32,420 bases of DNA. Origin: Dankookia rubra (GTDB taxonomy: Bacteria; Pseudomonadota; Alphaproteobacteria; Acetobacterales; Acetobacteraceae). Position 1 is the first letter of the stretch. Every line of letters starts with the position of its first letter. Positions 1-8,357 of the stretch are shown here, in pieces. The position numbers and the translations under genes were made by a program. The notes under the pieces are model-generated. The model had not been told where the DNA came from. It saw only the letters and a program-made list of their open reading frames with translations, and searched no databases. The stretch covers positions 1-32,420 of the forward strand of contig NZ_SMSJ01000057.1 of the NCBI RefSeq assembly GCF_004355005.1, given 5' to 3'.

Positions 1-93
1 CCACCGCATCACTGCCACGCATCCCCACCCCGCTCGCTGCCAGGGGCAGGGAACCATGCAGGCGGCATCGTCACAACGAATTTCAGCAGCCTG

Positions 94-405
94 CTAGAAG
101 AGGACATGCGCCGGAGCGGGCATCCCGCCGCCTTCGCCGGAGTAGCGCGGCGCCGGGTTCGCGTCCTTCGTGGCATCCCTGACCTGCGGGGGCTGATCCG
201 ATCCGGCCCCCTGCCGCGCCGGGCCGGCCTGGCCGCGGCGGCCGGCCGCTGCGGCGCAGGCGGCGGCGTTGCCAGCCCGGCAGTCGCGGTCCAACGCGGC
301 TTGCCCGGCCGGCGTCCCGGAAGGCGAGGTCCGGAGCGGGGTCTGGGCCAAGCCCAGGGCGGGGGCGGTCAGCACCGCCGCCGCGACGACAATCCCGAAA
401 CGCAT
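94..405 (-). CDS. Small secreted protein of unknown function
   Basis: The predicted protein is 103 aa. It opens with an Arg near the N-terminus, a long Ala/Val/Leu hydrophobic stretch (about residues 5-18) and an A-x-G-L-A-Q type cleavage region, so it is probably exported by Sec. The rest is low-complexity, rich in Ala, Gly, Arg and Pro, with two Cys residues that could form a disulfide. I chose this ATG because GAGGGAGGA lies 6 nt upstream; an in-frame upstream start would put charged residues before the signal peptide and has no such site. No domain is recognised. It is transcribed away from the following gene. The signal peptide and ribosome site make a real gene likely, but the mature part is uninformative. 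Confidence 0.55.
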   Translation of the reverse strand: MRFGIVVAAAVLTAPALGLAQTPLRTSPSGTPAGQAALDRDCRAGNAAACAAAAGRRGQAGPARQGAGSDQPPQVRDATKDANPAPRYSGEGGGMPAPAHVLF

Positions 406-665
406 GGCGCGTCCTCCCTCGAGAAGCGACCTGCCTGCCGGCGTCCCGCGGGACACGGCGGGCGGCCGGTCGCAGGGGCATCAACCGGGCTGGCAGCCGC
501 CCGTTCCGCGCCGTTGCGCCCTCGCCGCGGACCGCGGGGGACGCGGCAGCGGACCAGGCGGATCACATCGGGCTGGCAACGAAACACAGAAACATGGTCG
601 AATATCATTGCCGCCCCGGTTGGGAGTCCGCCTCGCCGGCGCACCGCATGCAAGGGGATGACGCC

Positions 666-935
666 ATGGGACCGGATAGCTACCTCGCCGCTGTCGGACT
701 GTTCGCGGCACCTTCGCGCCGAAGACCTGGGCCGATTGTCGACGGCACCCTGCTGCAGATCAGCCGGAATGCGGCGCTGTTCTCGCTGACCGGCACCACC
801 TATGGCGGCGACGGGCGGCAGACCTTCGCCCTGCCCGACCTCCGCGCCGGGGATGCGGAGGGCCAGCCGGTGCCCTTCACCGGCGGCTGCCGGAGCAGCA
901 TCTGCGTGAGCGGGATCTATCCCGAAAGGCCCTGA
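666..935 (+). CDS. Short phage tail-collar-domain protein (microcystin-dependent-protein type) with compensating frameshifts
   Basis: This 89 aa protein has the conserved core of the tail-collar family: GTLLQIS, NAALFSLTGTTYGGDG and FALPDLRA, and it ends in ICVSGIYP like short members of the family. AGGGG precedes the ATG. Between residues 15 and 25 the encoded peptide is Arg/Pro-rich and unlike the family. Reading 710-739 in another frame gives TFAPKTWADC, which matches the family signature that normally precedes DGTLLQIS. One base therefore appears lost near 708 and one gained near 739-740, restoring the frame. The cause is either two real mutations or sequencing errors. Relatives are tail-fibre-like or secreted proteins of poorly known role. 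No other phage genes surround it. Confidence 0.62.
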   Translation: MGPDSYLAAVGLFAAPSRRRPGPIVDGTLLQISRNAALFSLTGTTYGGDGRQTFALPDLRAGDAEGQPVPFTGGCRSSICVSGIYPERP

Positions 936-948
936 GGGGGTCGGAAAG

Positions 949-1066
949 CAAGGCCAGGGAAGACATGTCCTCCCTGTACCTTCGTCGATTTCCTTGAGGC
1001 GGCAGCCGACCCACGGGAAGGAAGGGTGGGATCTGGGCAGAACATGCGTCTCCCTCCCCGGCCTTG
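949..1066 (+). repeat. Dispersed two-hairpin intergenic repeat, copy A (forward)
   Basis: This copy starts CAAGGCC and ends GGCCTTG, a perfect 7-bp terminal inverted repeat. The left hairpin AGGGAAGACA/TGTCCTCCCT pairs in 9 of 10 positions. The right hairpin is degenerate. The middle contains GGAAGGAAGGGTGGG, shared with copies C and D. It fills the gap between the convergent collar-protein gene and selO, ending 3 nt from the selO stop codon. It could terminate transcription from both sides. It is the most diverged copy at its right hairpin. Confidence 0.75.
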
Positions 1067-1069
1067 CCG

Positions 1070-2545
1070 TCAGGTCCCGCAGAAGGTCTGCAGCACCCGC
1101 TCCTCCGGCTGCGGCGGCAGGGTGTAGCGCTCGAGCCCCGGGCGGTCCTCGTAAGGCCGTGCCGTGGCATCGAGCAGCGCCTCGAAGACCGAAAGGTCGC
1201 CGCGCTCCACCGCGGCGACGATCGCCGCTTCCATCTGGTGGTTGCGCGGGATGATGGCGGGGTTCACCGCCTGCATCGCCTGCGCGCGCTCCGCCGGGGC
1301 CACCGCCTCCTCCGCCAGCCGGGCGCGCCAGCCGGCCGCCCAGCCGTCATAGGCCGCGGGGTCGGCAAACAGCGCCCGTGCCGCGGCATCGCCCGCCGGC
1401 CCCGTCGCCGCGCCGCAGAGCGCGCGGAAGGTCAGGGTGAAGTCGGCGCCGTTCGCCTGCATCCGCGCCAGCAGGTCCTCGGCCAGGGCAAGGTCCGCCT
1501 CGCGCGCCTGGGTCAAGCCCAGCTTGCGGCGGAGGCCGGCATGCCAGGCCGCCTCGAAGGCCGGGGCGAAGCGGGCGAGCTGTTCCTTCGCGCGCTCGAT
1601 CGCCGGCTCGGTCTCGGCATCCAGCAGCGGCAGCAGCGCCTCGGCCAGCCGGGTCAGGTTCCAGTGCACGATTCCGGGCTGGTTGGCATAGGCGTAGCGG
1701 CCGTAATGATCGATCGAGCTGAACACCGTCTTCGGGTCATAGGCATCCATGAAGGCGCAGGGGCCGTAGTCGATCGTTTCCCCGGATATGGTGCAGTTGT
1801 CGGTGTTCATCACGCCGTGGATGAAGCCGATCAGCATCCATTGCTCGATCAGCCGCGCCTGCGCCTCGACCACCGCGCCGAGGAAGGCGCGGTGGGGGTG
1901 CGAGGCCCCGGCCAAGTCGGGGTAGTGCCGGGCGATGGCATAGTCGGCCAGGATCCGCAGCGCGTCCTCGTCCTGCCGCGCCGCGAAGAACTGGAAGGTG
2001 CCGACCCGCAGGTGGCTGGCGGCGACGCGGGTCAGCACGGCGCCGGGCAGCGGCGTTTCCCGCTGCACCGGCTCCCCAGTGGTCACCGCCGCCAGGCTGC
2101 GGGTGGTCGGCACGCCGAGGGCGAACATCGCCTCCGAGATCACGTATTCCCGCAGCACCGGGCCGAGCGCGGCGCGGCCGTCGCCGCCGCGGGAGAAGGG
2201 CGTGCGGCCGGAACCCTTGAGCTGGATGTCGCGGCGGAAGCCGTCGCGTCCCACCACCTCGCCCAGCAGGATGGCGCGGCCGTCGCCGAGCTGCGGGGAG
2301 AAGCCGCCGAACTGGTGGCCGGCATAGGCCTGGGCGAGCGGCTCCGCCCCTTCCGGCACGCTGTTGCCGGCCAGCACCGCGACGCCCTCGGGCGAGGCCA
2401 GCGCCGCGGCATCGACGCCGAGCACCGCCGCCAGCGCCCTGTTGACCCGGACCAGGGCGGGGGCGGCGACCGGGGCCGGGGGCATGCGGACGTGGAAGCG
2501 GTCGGGCAGGCGGGCATAGGTGTTGTCGAATGCGAAAAGGGCCAT
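1070..2545 (-). CDS. selO: Protein adenylyltransferase SelO (YdiU family)
   Basis: SelO proteins are pseudokinase-fold enzymes that transfer AMP from ATP to protein hydroxyl groups (AMPylation), with roles linked to redox stress. This 491 aa protein has normal family length. Visible motifs are DNTYARLP at the N-terminus, [18 protein letters not shown] (about 73-90), K110 within [25 protein letters not shown] (243-250) and DYGP (259-262), which carry ATP- and metal-binding residues in the family. It ends in TFCGT; that C-terminal Cys sits where vertebrate SelO has selenocysteine. The ATG at 2545 is chosen because GGAG lies about 10 nt upstream and family members begin right here. The stop is followed immediately by repeat copy A. 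Confidence 0.95.
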   Translation of the reverse strand: MALFAFDNTYARLPDRFHVRMPPAPVAAPALVRVNRALAAVLGVDAAALASPEGVAVLAGNSVPEGAEPLAQAYAGHQFGGFSPQLGDGRAILLGEVVGRDGFRRDIQLKGSGRTPFSRGGDGRAALGPVLREYVISEAMFALGVPTTRSLAAVTTGEPVQRETPLPGAVLTRVAASHLRVGTFQFFAARQDEDALRILADYAIARHYPDLAGASHPHRAFLGAVVEAQARLIEQWMLIGFIHGVMNTDNCTISGETIDYGPCAFMDAYDPKTVFSSIDHYGRYAYANQPGIVHWNLTRLAEALLPLLDAETEPAIERAKEQLARFAPAFEAAWHAGLRRKLGLTQAREADLALAEDLLARMQANGADFTLTFRALCGAATGPAGDAAARALFADPAAYDGWAAGWRARLAEEAVAPAERAQAMQAVNPAIIPRNHQMEAAIVAAVERGDLSVFEALLDATARPYEDRPGLERYTLPPQPEERVLQTFCGT

Positions 2546-2871
2546 GCGGCGGAATCTCCGGGGGCTTTCGTCCCAGGTCGGGTCTCCGCGGTGCGGAGGC
2601 AAGGCCGCGGCGGGGGGCGCGGCGCGACGCCACGCTTGCGGCCCGTACCGGGCAGGCGTATAGGAATATAGTCAAAGCCAAGGATCCGCCCTGGGCACCT
2701 CCGGGCTTTGTCCGAAAGGCGGGAGGGCACCCGCGCTTGAGCGCCTCAAACCCTGAAATCCTCAATTGCCGCCGCGGCAAGTCCCTGGCCAAGCTGGAAA
2801 AAGCCGCTCCGGCCCGGCTGCCGCCTCAATCCAGTTGAGGCGATTTGAAGCCCAAGGCGGCGCGGCCCCGG
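2546..2871. other. Intergenic region between the MDR oxidoreductase and selO
   Basis: I see no convincing gene in these 326 bases. The stretch 2658-2680 is unusually AT-rich for this window and includes TTGACT on the minus strand, so it may hold the selO promoter, but I cannot fit a good -10/-35 pair. An 8-bp perfect dyad (CGCCTCAA, loop TCCAG, TTGAGGCG) at 2822-2842 lies 29 nt beyond the stop of the minus-strand oxidoreductase gene. It could be a weak terminator, though no T-run follows. Confidence 0.4.
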
Positions 2872-3924
2872 TCAGAACCCCTCCAGCACCGCCTTGCCGC
2901 GCATGGTCCCGGCCTCGACCAGTGCATGCGCCTGGCGCAGGTTGGCCGCGTCGATCCGCCCGAGGTGCCGCGTCACGGTGTGGCGGATGCGGCCGGCATC
3001 GACCAGCCCGGCGACCTCGGCCAGCAGCCGGTGCTGCTCCGCCATGTCGGGGGTCTGGAACAGCGCGCGGGCGAACATGCCCTCGAAGACCAGGCCGGCG
3101 GATTTCGGCCGCAGCGCCTGCACGTCGATGCCGCCGGTGGCGTCGATCACGCAGACCAGGCCGAAGGGGGCGAGCAGCTTGCAGATCGCGCCCCAATGCG
3201 CGTCGGTCCGGTTGATCCCGAACACGTAGGGCACCCGCAGTCCCAGCGCCTTCACCTGCGCCGGCAGGTCGCCGGCATGGTCGAGCACCTGGTGCGCGCC
3301 GAGCGAGAGGCACCAGTCCCGCGTTTCCGGCCGCGAGGCGGTGGCGAGCACCGTCAGCCCGGTGAGCTGCCGCGCCAGCTGGATGGCGATCGAGGCGACG
3401 CCGCCGCCGCCGCCGAGGATCAGCACGGCATCGCCGCCCCGCGCGACGGCCGCGGCGCCGTCGGGCGCGGAGGCCTGGACCGGCCGGGCAAGGCGCGGGA
3501 CGCGCAGCCGCTCGAACAGCGCCTCGTAGGCGGTGATGGTGGTCAGCGGCAGCGCCGCCGCCTCGGCGAAGGAGAGGCTCGCGGGCTTCGGGCCGGTGAT
3601 GCGCTCGTCCACCAGCTGCAGCTCGGCATTGCTGCCGGGTCGGTTGACGACGCCGGCATAGGCCACGGCGTCCCCGGGGCGGAACAGGGTGCAGTCCGGC
3701 CCGACGGCGCGGACCACGCCGGCGGCATCGAAGCCCAGCACCCGCGGCTTCCCGCCCGGGTCGGCCGCGGCGCGCTGCTTGGCATCGACGGGGTTGACCG
3801 AGACGGCGCGGACCTCGACCAGCAGCTCCCGCCCCTGCGGCGCGGCGGGATCGGGCAGGTCGAGGTCGAGCAGCGCCTCGGGGTGGTCGATGGGGTGACT
3901 GTGGGCATAGCCGATGGCCTTCAT
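2872..3924 (-). CDS. Zinc-type alcohol dehydrogenase-like / quinone oxidoreductase, MDR superfamily
   Basis: This is a 350 aa medium-chain dehydrogenase/reductase. The N-terminal GroES-like domain has the family pattern VSVNPVDAKQR and LGFDAAGVV. The Rossmann domain has the nucleotide loop LILGGGGGVAS (about residues 168-178), then LGAHQVLDH and a C-terminal GKAVLEGF. It begins MKAIGY, typical of the subfamily annotated as zinc-binding alcohol dehydrogenase family protein. It lacks the Cys cluster of structural-zinc ADHs and so is probably an NADPH-dependent quinone/enone reductase. GGAGGG lies 6 nt upstream of the ATG. It is downstream of the lipoprotein gene on the same strand (81 nt gap). 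The substrate is unknown. Confidence 0.88.
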   Translation of the reverse strand: MKAIGYAHSHPIDHPEALLDLDLPDPAAPQGRELLVEVRAVSVNPVDAKQRAAADPGGKPRVLGFDAAGVVRAVGPDCTLFRPGDAVAYAGVVNRPGSNAELQLVDERITGPKPASLSFAEAAALPLTTITAYEALFERLRVPRLARPVQASAPDGAAAVARGGDAVLILGGGGGVASIAIQLARQLTGLTVLATASRPETRDWCLSLGAHQVLDHAGDLPAQVKALGLRVPYVFGINRTDAHWGAICKLLAPFGLVCVIDATGGIDVQALRPKSAGLVFEGMFARALFQTPDMAEQHRLLAEVAGLVDAGRIRHTVTRHLGRIDAANLRQAHALVEAGTMRGKAVLEGF

Positions 3925-4005
3925 GGGGGTCCCTCCGTTCGGGCGGGACGCTAGCGCGGCTGGCCTCCGGACGTGAAGGCGCCGCCGCCGCGGCTGGCCC
4001 GGCCG

Positions 4006-5136
4006 TCAGCGCACCAGCCGCAGCGTCCCGGTCGAGGGGATCTCGCCCGCCGATTTCTGCAAGTTCAGCAGCTGCGCCGTCAGCGCCAGCACGGAGAGCG
4101 TCAGGTCCTCCCGCGCATCCTGCTCGGCCACCCACCACTGGGCGCCGCGATAGGCCACCGCCAGGCGCGGCCGCGGCGGCGGCGCCGGCCAGAGCCGGAA
4201 CAGCCGCGGCGTCGCCTCGCCGATGCGGATGCGGACGGGCTGCCCCGTCTCCTCCCGCCGCTGCAGGGCGCCGAGGTAGCGCAGCACCTCCTCGACCGAG
4301 CGGAGGTACCAGCCGAGCCCGGCCACCGCGGCGTGGCCGGGCGGCAGGGGGTGGTCGACCACCTCCTCGGCGGTGCAGGGATCGCCCTCCTGGTTCATCG
4401 GCGAGACCTGCGGCGCCTCGTTGTCCATGGCCAGGGCGCGGTAGCGGCCGCCGCCCTCGGCGACGCAGAGCGCGAGCTGGCCGACCGGGCGATAGAGCCG
4501 CCAGCCCGGCCCGTCCGGCCGCAGCGAGACGCCGGGCTGGCGCAGGTCGGACAGGATCTCGGGCGCCGCGGCCTGGGCGGCGGTCAACCGCGGCCCGAGC
4601 GGGATCAGCCGGGTGTAGCCGTTGAACTGCAGCCGGCCGTGCCGGGTCAGCGCCTCGACCGCCGCGGCGAAGTCCGGGCTGCCCGGAACGTTCGGGATCG
4701 TGCGGCCGCCCGGCCCCTCGTCGAAGCGGGAGACGAGGAGGTGCAGCAGCAGCGGGTCCGGCAGGCCGTGGTCGGACAGCAGCCGGAACAGCGCCGGGTC
4801 GATCGGCCGCAGCAGGCCGCGGGCGAATTCCTGCCGGTCCAGCGGGCCGATGTCGAAGCTCGGGTTGGAGGCGACGAGCCCGGCCGGCTGCACGCCGTTG
4901 TTCACCGCGGTCAGGTCGTAGCCGATTCCGGCCGAGACGGTGAAGGCGCCGTGGATGGCGCCGATGGTGGTGAAGTGCAGCGGCGCCCCGTCCCGGGCGC
5001 GGAGGATGTTGACCACCAGCAGCGTGTCGGCGGCCTGTTCCACCGAATGGTTGTAGTCGACGCTATGCGTGCCGATGACGCCCGAGAGCGAGCAGCCCGG
5101 CAGCAGCAGGGCGAGGAGGAGGAGGGCGCGGGTCAT
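4006..5136 (-). CDS. Predicted outer-membrane-type lipoprotein of unknown function
   Basis: The 376 aa product has a short positively charged start, a Leu-rich core and the lipobox LLPGC with Cys at residue 15, so it should be lipidated and anchored in an envelope membrane. Ser follows the Cys, which does not favour inner-membrane retention. The mature N-terminal segment has VDYNHSVEQAADTLLVVNILRARDGAPLHF-like sequence (shown here in part), a pattern I associate with uncharacterised alphaproteobacterial lipoproteins that carry YN.xVE..xx..LLxNIxRAR. No catalytic motif is recognised. It starts 32 nt downstream of hpnM on the same strand, so co-transcription with that phospholipid/hopanoid-binding periplasmic protein is likely. 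A role in envelope lipid handling is an inference from position only. Confidence 0.75.
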   Translation of the reverse strand: MTRALLLLALLLPGCSLSGVIGTHSVDYNHSVEQAADTLLVVNILRARDGAPLHFTTIGAIHGAFTVSAGIGYDLTAVNNGVQPAGLVASNPSFDIGPLDRQEFARGLLRPIDPALFRLLSDHGLPDPLLLHLLVSRFDEGPGGRTIPNVPGSPDFAAAVEALTRHGRLQFNGYTRLIPLGPRLTAAQAAAPEILSDLRQPGVSLRPDGPGWRLYRPVGQLALCVAEGGGRYRALAMDNEAPQVSPMNQEGDPCTAEEVVDHPLPPGHAAVAGLGWYLRSVEEVLRYLGALQRREETGQPVRIRIGEATPRLFRLWPAPPPRPRLAVAYRGAQWWVAEQDAREDLTLSVLALTAQLLNLQKSAGEIPSTGTLRLVR

Positions 5137-5168
5137 GCCGGAGCCACAACGCCAGCGGCGGACTGCCG

Positions 5169-5783
5169 CTAGCCCTGCAGCAGCGCCGCCGTCCGCCGCC
5201 GCAGCTCCGCCTCCAGCCGCGGCGCGCCGCCCTCCCGCAGCAGGGCGGTGAACTCGGCGCGGCGGCTGGCGAGCTCGCTCACCGTGCCGCTGAGGTAGAC
5301 GTCGACCACCCGCCAGGCGCCGCCGAAGTCGCGCAGGAGGTAGTTCAGCACGACCGGCTCCTCCTGCGGCCGCACCAGCTGGGTGCGGACCAGCCGGTCG
5401 CCGCTCTGCAGGGTGTTCTCGCCGGTCGTCCGGAAGCTCTCGCCCGAATAGCCGTCGAAGCGGTGGGCGAAGGTGGCGATGGACCAGTCGGAGAAGGCGC
5501 GGATGAGGGCCTGCTGGTCGGCGGGCGGGATCTGCGTCCAGGCCGGGCCGATGGAGATGCGGGTCATCGCCTCGAGGTTGAAGGCCTTCGCCATGACCGG
5601 CCGCAGCCGCTGCTCCCGGCCGCGGATGCCGAGCGCCCGGGCGTTCTTCATGATGTCCAGCAGCGTGGCGTTGAAGCCCTCGATCACCGCCGCCGGAGCG
5701 GCCTGGGCGCGGGCGGCGGCCGGCGCGAGGGCCGCGAGGGCGGCGGCGAAGAGGAGCAGGGGGCGGCGGGGCAGGGAGGTCAT
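5169..5783 (-). CDS. hpnM: HpnM, hopanoid-associated periplasmic MlaC/Ttg2D-family protein
   Basis: This 204 aa protein has an N-terminal signal peptide (LLLFAAALAALAPAAARAQA) followed by a MlaC/toluene-tolerance domain: FNATLLDIMKNA, then VMAKAFNLEAMTRISIG, WSIATFAHRFDGYSGE, and a C-terminal GGAWRVVDVYLSGTVSELASRRAEF. MlaC-like proteins carry lipids across the periplasm, and HpnM is the member found with hopanoid genes. I assign HpnM over generic MlaC because hpnA-hpnB-shc-hpnG lie divergently 115 nt away. The start is the ATG right before the signal peptide, with AGGG-like purines just upstream on its own strand. The long in-frame extension upstream is not part of the gene. Confidence 0.87.
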   Translation of the reverse strand: MTSLPRRPLLLFAAALAALAPAAARAQAAPAAVIEGFNATLLDIMKNARALGIRGREQRLRPVMAKAFNLEAMTRISIGPAWTQIPPADQQALIRAFSDWSIATFAHRFDGYSGESFRTTGENTLQSGDRLVRTQLVRPQEEPVVLNYLLRDFGGAWRVVDVYLSGTVSELASRRAEFTALLREGGAPRLEAELRRRTAALLQG

Positions 5784-5898
5784 GCGGCGCGGCTTACCAC
5801 GCGCCGCGGGGGGCGGGCGACCGGGGCGCGGATCAAGCCGGCTGGAAAAGCGGCGGCGGCCGGGCCACAACCCGGCCTGGGAAGCGGGGCGGGGGTGC

Positions 5899-6891
5899 AT
5901 GGCGGATCGCGTGATGCTGACGGGGGGAACCGGGTTCCTCGGCTCCGCCATCGCCCGCGCCCTGGTGGCGGGGGGATACGAGGTCCGCGCCCTGGCCCGG
6001 CCCGGCACGCCGCGGGACGTGCTGGACGGCGTGCCGGTGGACTACTGCCCCGGCGACCTGACCGACGCGGCCTCGCTCGCCGCCGCCGTGCGGGGCTGCG
6101 CCGCCGTGCTCCACTGCGCCGCCGACTACCGCATCTGGGTGCCCGACCCCGCGCGGATGGATGCCGTGAACGTGGCGGGGACCGGGGCGGTGATGCGGGC
6201 GGCGCTGGCCGAGGGCTGCGGCCGCGTCGTCCATGTCTCCTCCGTCGCCACGCTGAAGCCGCGCGCGGACGGTGCCCCGGCGACCGAGGCGGATGCCGCA
6301 ACGCCGGCGGAGGCGATCGGCCCCTACAAGCGCAGCAAGACCGAGGCCGAGCGACTGGTCGAGCGGCTGGTGGCCGAGGAGGCGTTGCCCGCGGTCATCG
6401 TCAACCCCTCGACGCCGATCGGCCCGCGCGACCGCCGCCCGACGCCCACCGGGCGGATCATCCAGGAGGCGGCGCGGGGGAAGATGCCGGCCTATCTCGA
6501 TACCGGGCTGAACCTGGTGCATGTCGAGGACGTCGCCGCCGGCTGCGTCGCCGCGCTGACCCGCGGCGCGGTGGGGGAGCGGCATATCCTGGGCGGGGAG
6601 GACGTGCCGCTCGGCGACCTGCTGGCGCGGATCGCGGCGATCTTCGGCCACCGGCGCCCGGTGCGGCTGCCGCGCTGGCCGCTCTGGCCGCTGGCGCTGG
6701 GGGCGGAGGCGGCGGCGCGGGTGACGGGGCGGGAGCCGATGCTGACCCTCGACGGGCTGCGGATGGCCGGGCACCGCATGTACTTCTCCTCGGCCAAGGC
6801 CGAAGCGGTGCTCGGCTACCGCGCCCGGCCCTGGCAGGAGGGGGTGGCGGATGCCGTCACCTGGTTCCGCGAGCGGGGGATGCTGCGATGA
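5899..6891 (+). CDS. hpnA: HpnA, hopanoid-associated sugar epimerase (SDR family)
   Basis: This is a 330 aa extended short-chain dehydrogenase, the usual length for HpnA. The NAD-binding GGTGFLG motif is at residues 9-15, the CAADYRIW segment at about 73-80, and the catalytic pair Y143-xxx-K147 sits in GPYKRSK. NPSTPIGPRD and the C-terminal MYFSSAKAEAVLGY region are typical of the hopanoid-associated group. HpnA is thought to act on the sugar-derived side chain of extended hopanoids. It is the first gene of the plus-strand hopanoid run and is divergent from hpnM, so the 115 nt between them should hold both promoters. Confidence 0.93.
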   Translation: MADRVMLTGGTGFLGSAIARALVAGGYEVRALARPGTPRDVLDGVPVDYCPGDLTDAASLAAAVRGCAAVLHCAADYRIWVPDPARMDAVNVAGTGAVMRAALAEGCGRVVHVSSVATLKPRADGAPATEADAATPAEAIGPYKRSKTEAERLVERLVAEEALPAVIVNPSTPIGPRDRRPTPTGRIIQEAARGKMPAYLDTGLNLVHVEDVAAGCVAALTRGAVGERHILGGEDVPLGDLLARIAAIFGHRRPVRLPRWPLWPLALGAEAAARVTGREPMLTLDGLRMAGHRMYFSSAKAEAVLGYRARPWQEGVADAVTWFRERGMLR

Positions 6892-6970
6892 CGGGCCGGG
6901 ATGCCACCCAGCGCGGGCGCCGCCGCGCTCCGGCATCGGCTGCGCGGCCCGCGCCGCGGGGGCGGCGCGC

Positions 6971-8224
6971 ATGACCGCGCTGCTGGTCGGCCTCGCCGCA
7001 TGCCTGGCCTGGGCGGTGCTGCTGCTCGGGCGGGGAATGTTCTGGCTGGCGCGGGACGACGATGGCGGCGCGGCGCGGCTGCCCGACCCCGCGGCCTGGC
7101 CGGGCGTCATCGCCATCGTCCCGGCGCGGGACGAGGCGGCGACGATCGGCGCCACCGTCGCCTCGCTGCTGGCGCAGGACTATCCCGGCACCTTCCGGCT
7201 GGTCGTGGTCGACGACCGCTCGACCGATGGCACCGGTGACCTGGCCCGCGCCGCCGCCGCCGGCGACCCGCGGCTGGTGGTGGTGCAGGGCGGGGCGCGG
7301 GCGCCGGGCTGGACCGGCAAGCTTTGGGCGCTGGAGCAGGGGTTGCGGGCGGCGCCGGGGGCGCCGGACTATTGGCTCTTCACCGATGCCGATATCCGCC
7401 ACGCGCCCGACAGCCTGCGGATGCTGGTGCGGCGCGCCTGTGCCGTCCGGTCGCCCGAAGGCGCAGCCGGAAGGTGTGGATCGGCCGGCGAAACGCCTGC
7501 CGAAGGCCGGGTGCTCGTCTCGCTCATGGCCCGGCTGCGCTGCGAGAGCCCGGCCGAGCGCTGGCTGATCCCGGCCTTCATCTTCTTCTTCCAGATGCTC
7601 TACCCCTTCCGCTGGTCGAACGACCCGCGTGCCCGCACCGCGGCGGCGGCGGGCGGCTGCGTGCTGGTCGACCGTGCCGCCTTCGAGCGCGCCGGCGGCC
7701 TGGCGCCGATCCGCGGCGCGCTGATCGACGACTGCGCCCTGGCGCGGCGGATGAAGGCGGTGGGGCCGATCTGGACCGGGCTGACCGAGCGGGTGGACAG
7801 CCTGCGGCCCTATCAGGATGTCGGGCCGATCCGGCGGATGGTGGCGCGGACCGCCTATGCCCAGCTCGGCTACCGCGTCGCGGCGCTGGCCGGGATGATC
7901 GCCGCCCTGGCGCTGGTCTTCCTGGCGCCGCCGCTGCTGGCGGTGCTCGCCACCGGCGCCGCGGCGGCGCTTGGCGCCCTGGCCTGGGCGGCCATGGCTG
8001 TGGCTTTCGCGCCAATGCTCCGGCGATTCGGGCTGTCGCGGCTTCGTGGCCTTGCCCTGCCCGGCATCGCCGCGGCCTACATGGCGTTCACGCTGGACTC
8101 GGCGCTGGCGGAGTGGCGCGGCCGCGGCGGCATGTGGAAGGGCGAGGCAGGCCCCCGCAGGGACGCCGAGGACGCGCCAATACCGGACAGTTCTTCCATG
8201 AATCGAGCCACACTGCCGCATTAA
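6971..8224 (+). CDS. hpnB: HpnB, hopanoid biosynthesis-associated glycosyltransferase
   Basis: This 417 aa GT2-family enzyme has an N-terminal membrane helix (about residues 3-20), then IVPARDEAATI, VVVDDRSTDGT (80-89), the metal-binding DxD at D139/D141 in FTDADI, and LIDDCALARRMK. Hydrophobic C-terminal segments (about 298-365) should anchor it in the inner membrane. It resembles the hopene-associated glycosyltransferase HpnB. Two oddities are visible. A Cys/Gly/Glu-rich stretch at about residues 157-180 interrupts the usual join between MLVRRA and LVSLMARLRC. The C-terminus also runs about 27 residues past the GGMWKG motif where relatives tend to end. It follows hpnA by 79 nt; the Shine-Dalgarno sequence is weak. 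Confidence 0.9.
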   Translation: MTALLVGLAACLAWAVLLLGRGMFWLARDDDGGAARLPDPAAWPGVIAIVPARDEAATIGATVASLLAQDYPGTFRLVVVDDRSTDGTGDLARAAAAGDPRLVVVQGGARAPGWTGKLWALEQGLRAAPGAPDYWLFTDADIRHAPDSLRMLVRRACAVRSPEGAAGRCGSAGETPAEGRVLVSLMARLRCESPAERWLIPAFIFFFQMLYPFRWSNDPRARTAAAAGGCVLVDRAAFERAGGLAPIRGALIDDCALARRMKAVGPIWTGLTERVDSLRPYQDVGPIRRMVARTAYAQLGYRVAALAGMIAALALVFLAPPLLAVLATGAAAALGALAWAAMAVAFAPMLRRFGLSRLRGLALPGIAAAYMAFTLDSALAEWRGRGGMWKGEAGPRRDAEDAPIPDSSSMNRATLPH

Positions 8225-8357
8225 AGCCGCAACACCTGCGCCGGTGGGACTTCGCAGGCGCAAAAAACCGACGTATTCGATCTGGAATGGAGCCATCCCG
8301 CGCCGCACCCCTGGGTACGGTAAGGCTGGCGAGGAGAGAGTGTTCGCCTTGTCGACG

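Noticed and set aside
1-93. Possible gene end at the window start
   Set aside because: No frame with recognisable coding content or a start/stop that could be supported; nothing called.
1064-2671. Long open frame antisense to selO
   Set aside because: It lies opposite a clearly recognised gene; the length results from very high third-position GC. The translation is low-complexity and matches nothing.
8225-8357. A small gene or promoter between hpnB and shc
   Set aside because: No good -10/-35 pair or coding signal; it is simply the leader of shc with an AGGAG tract near its end.
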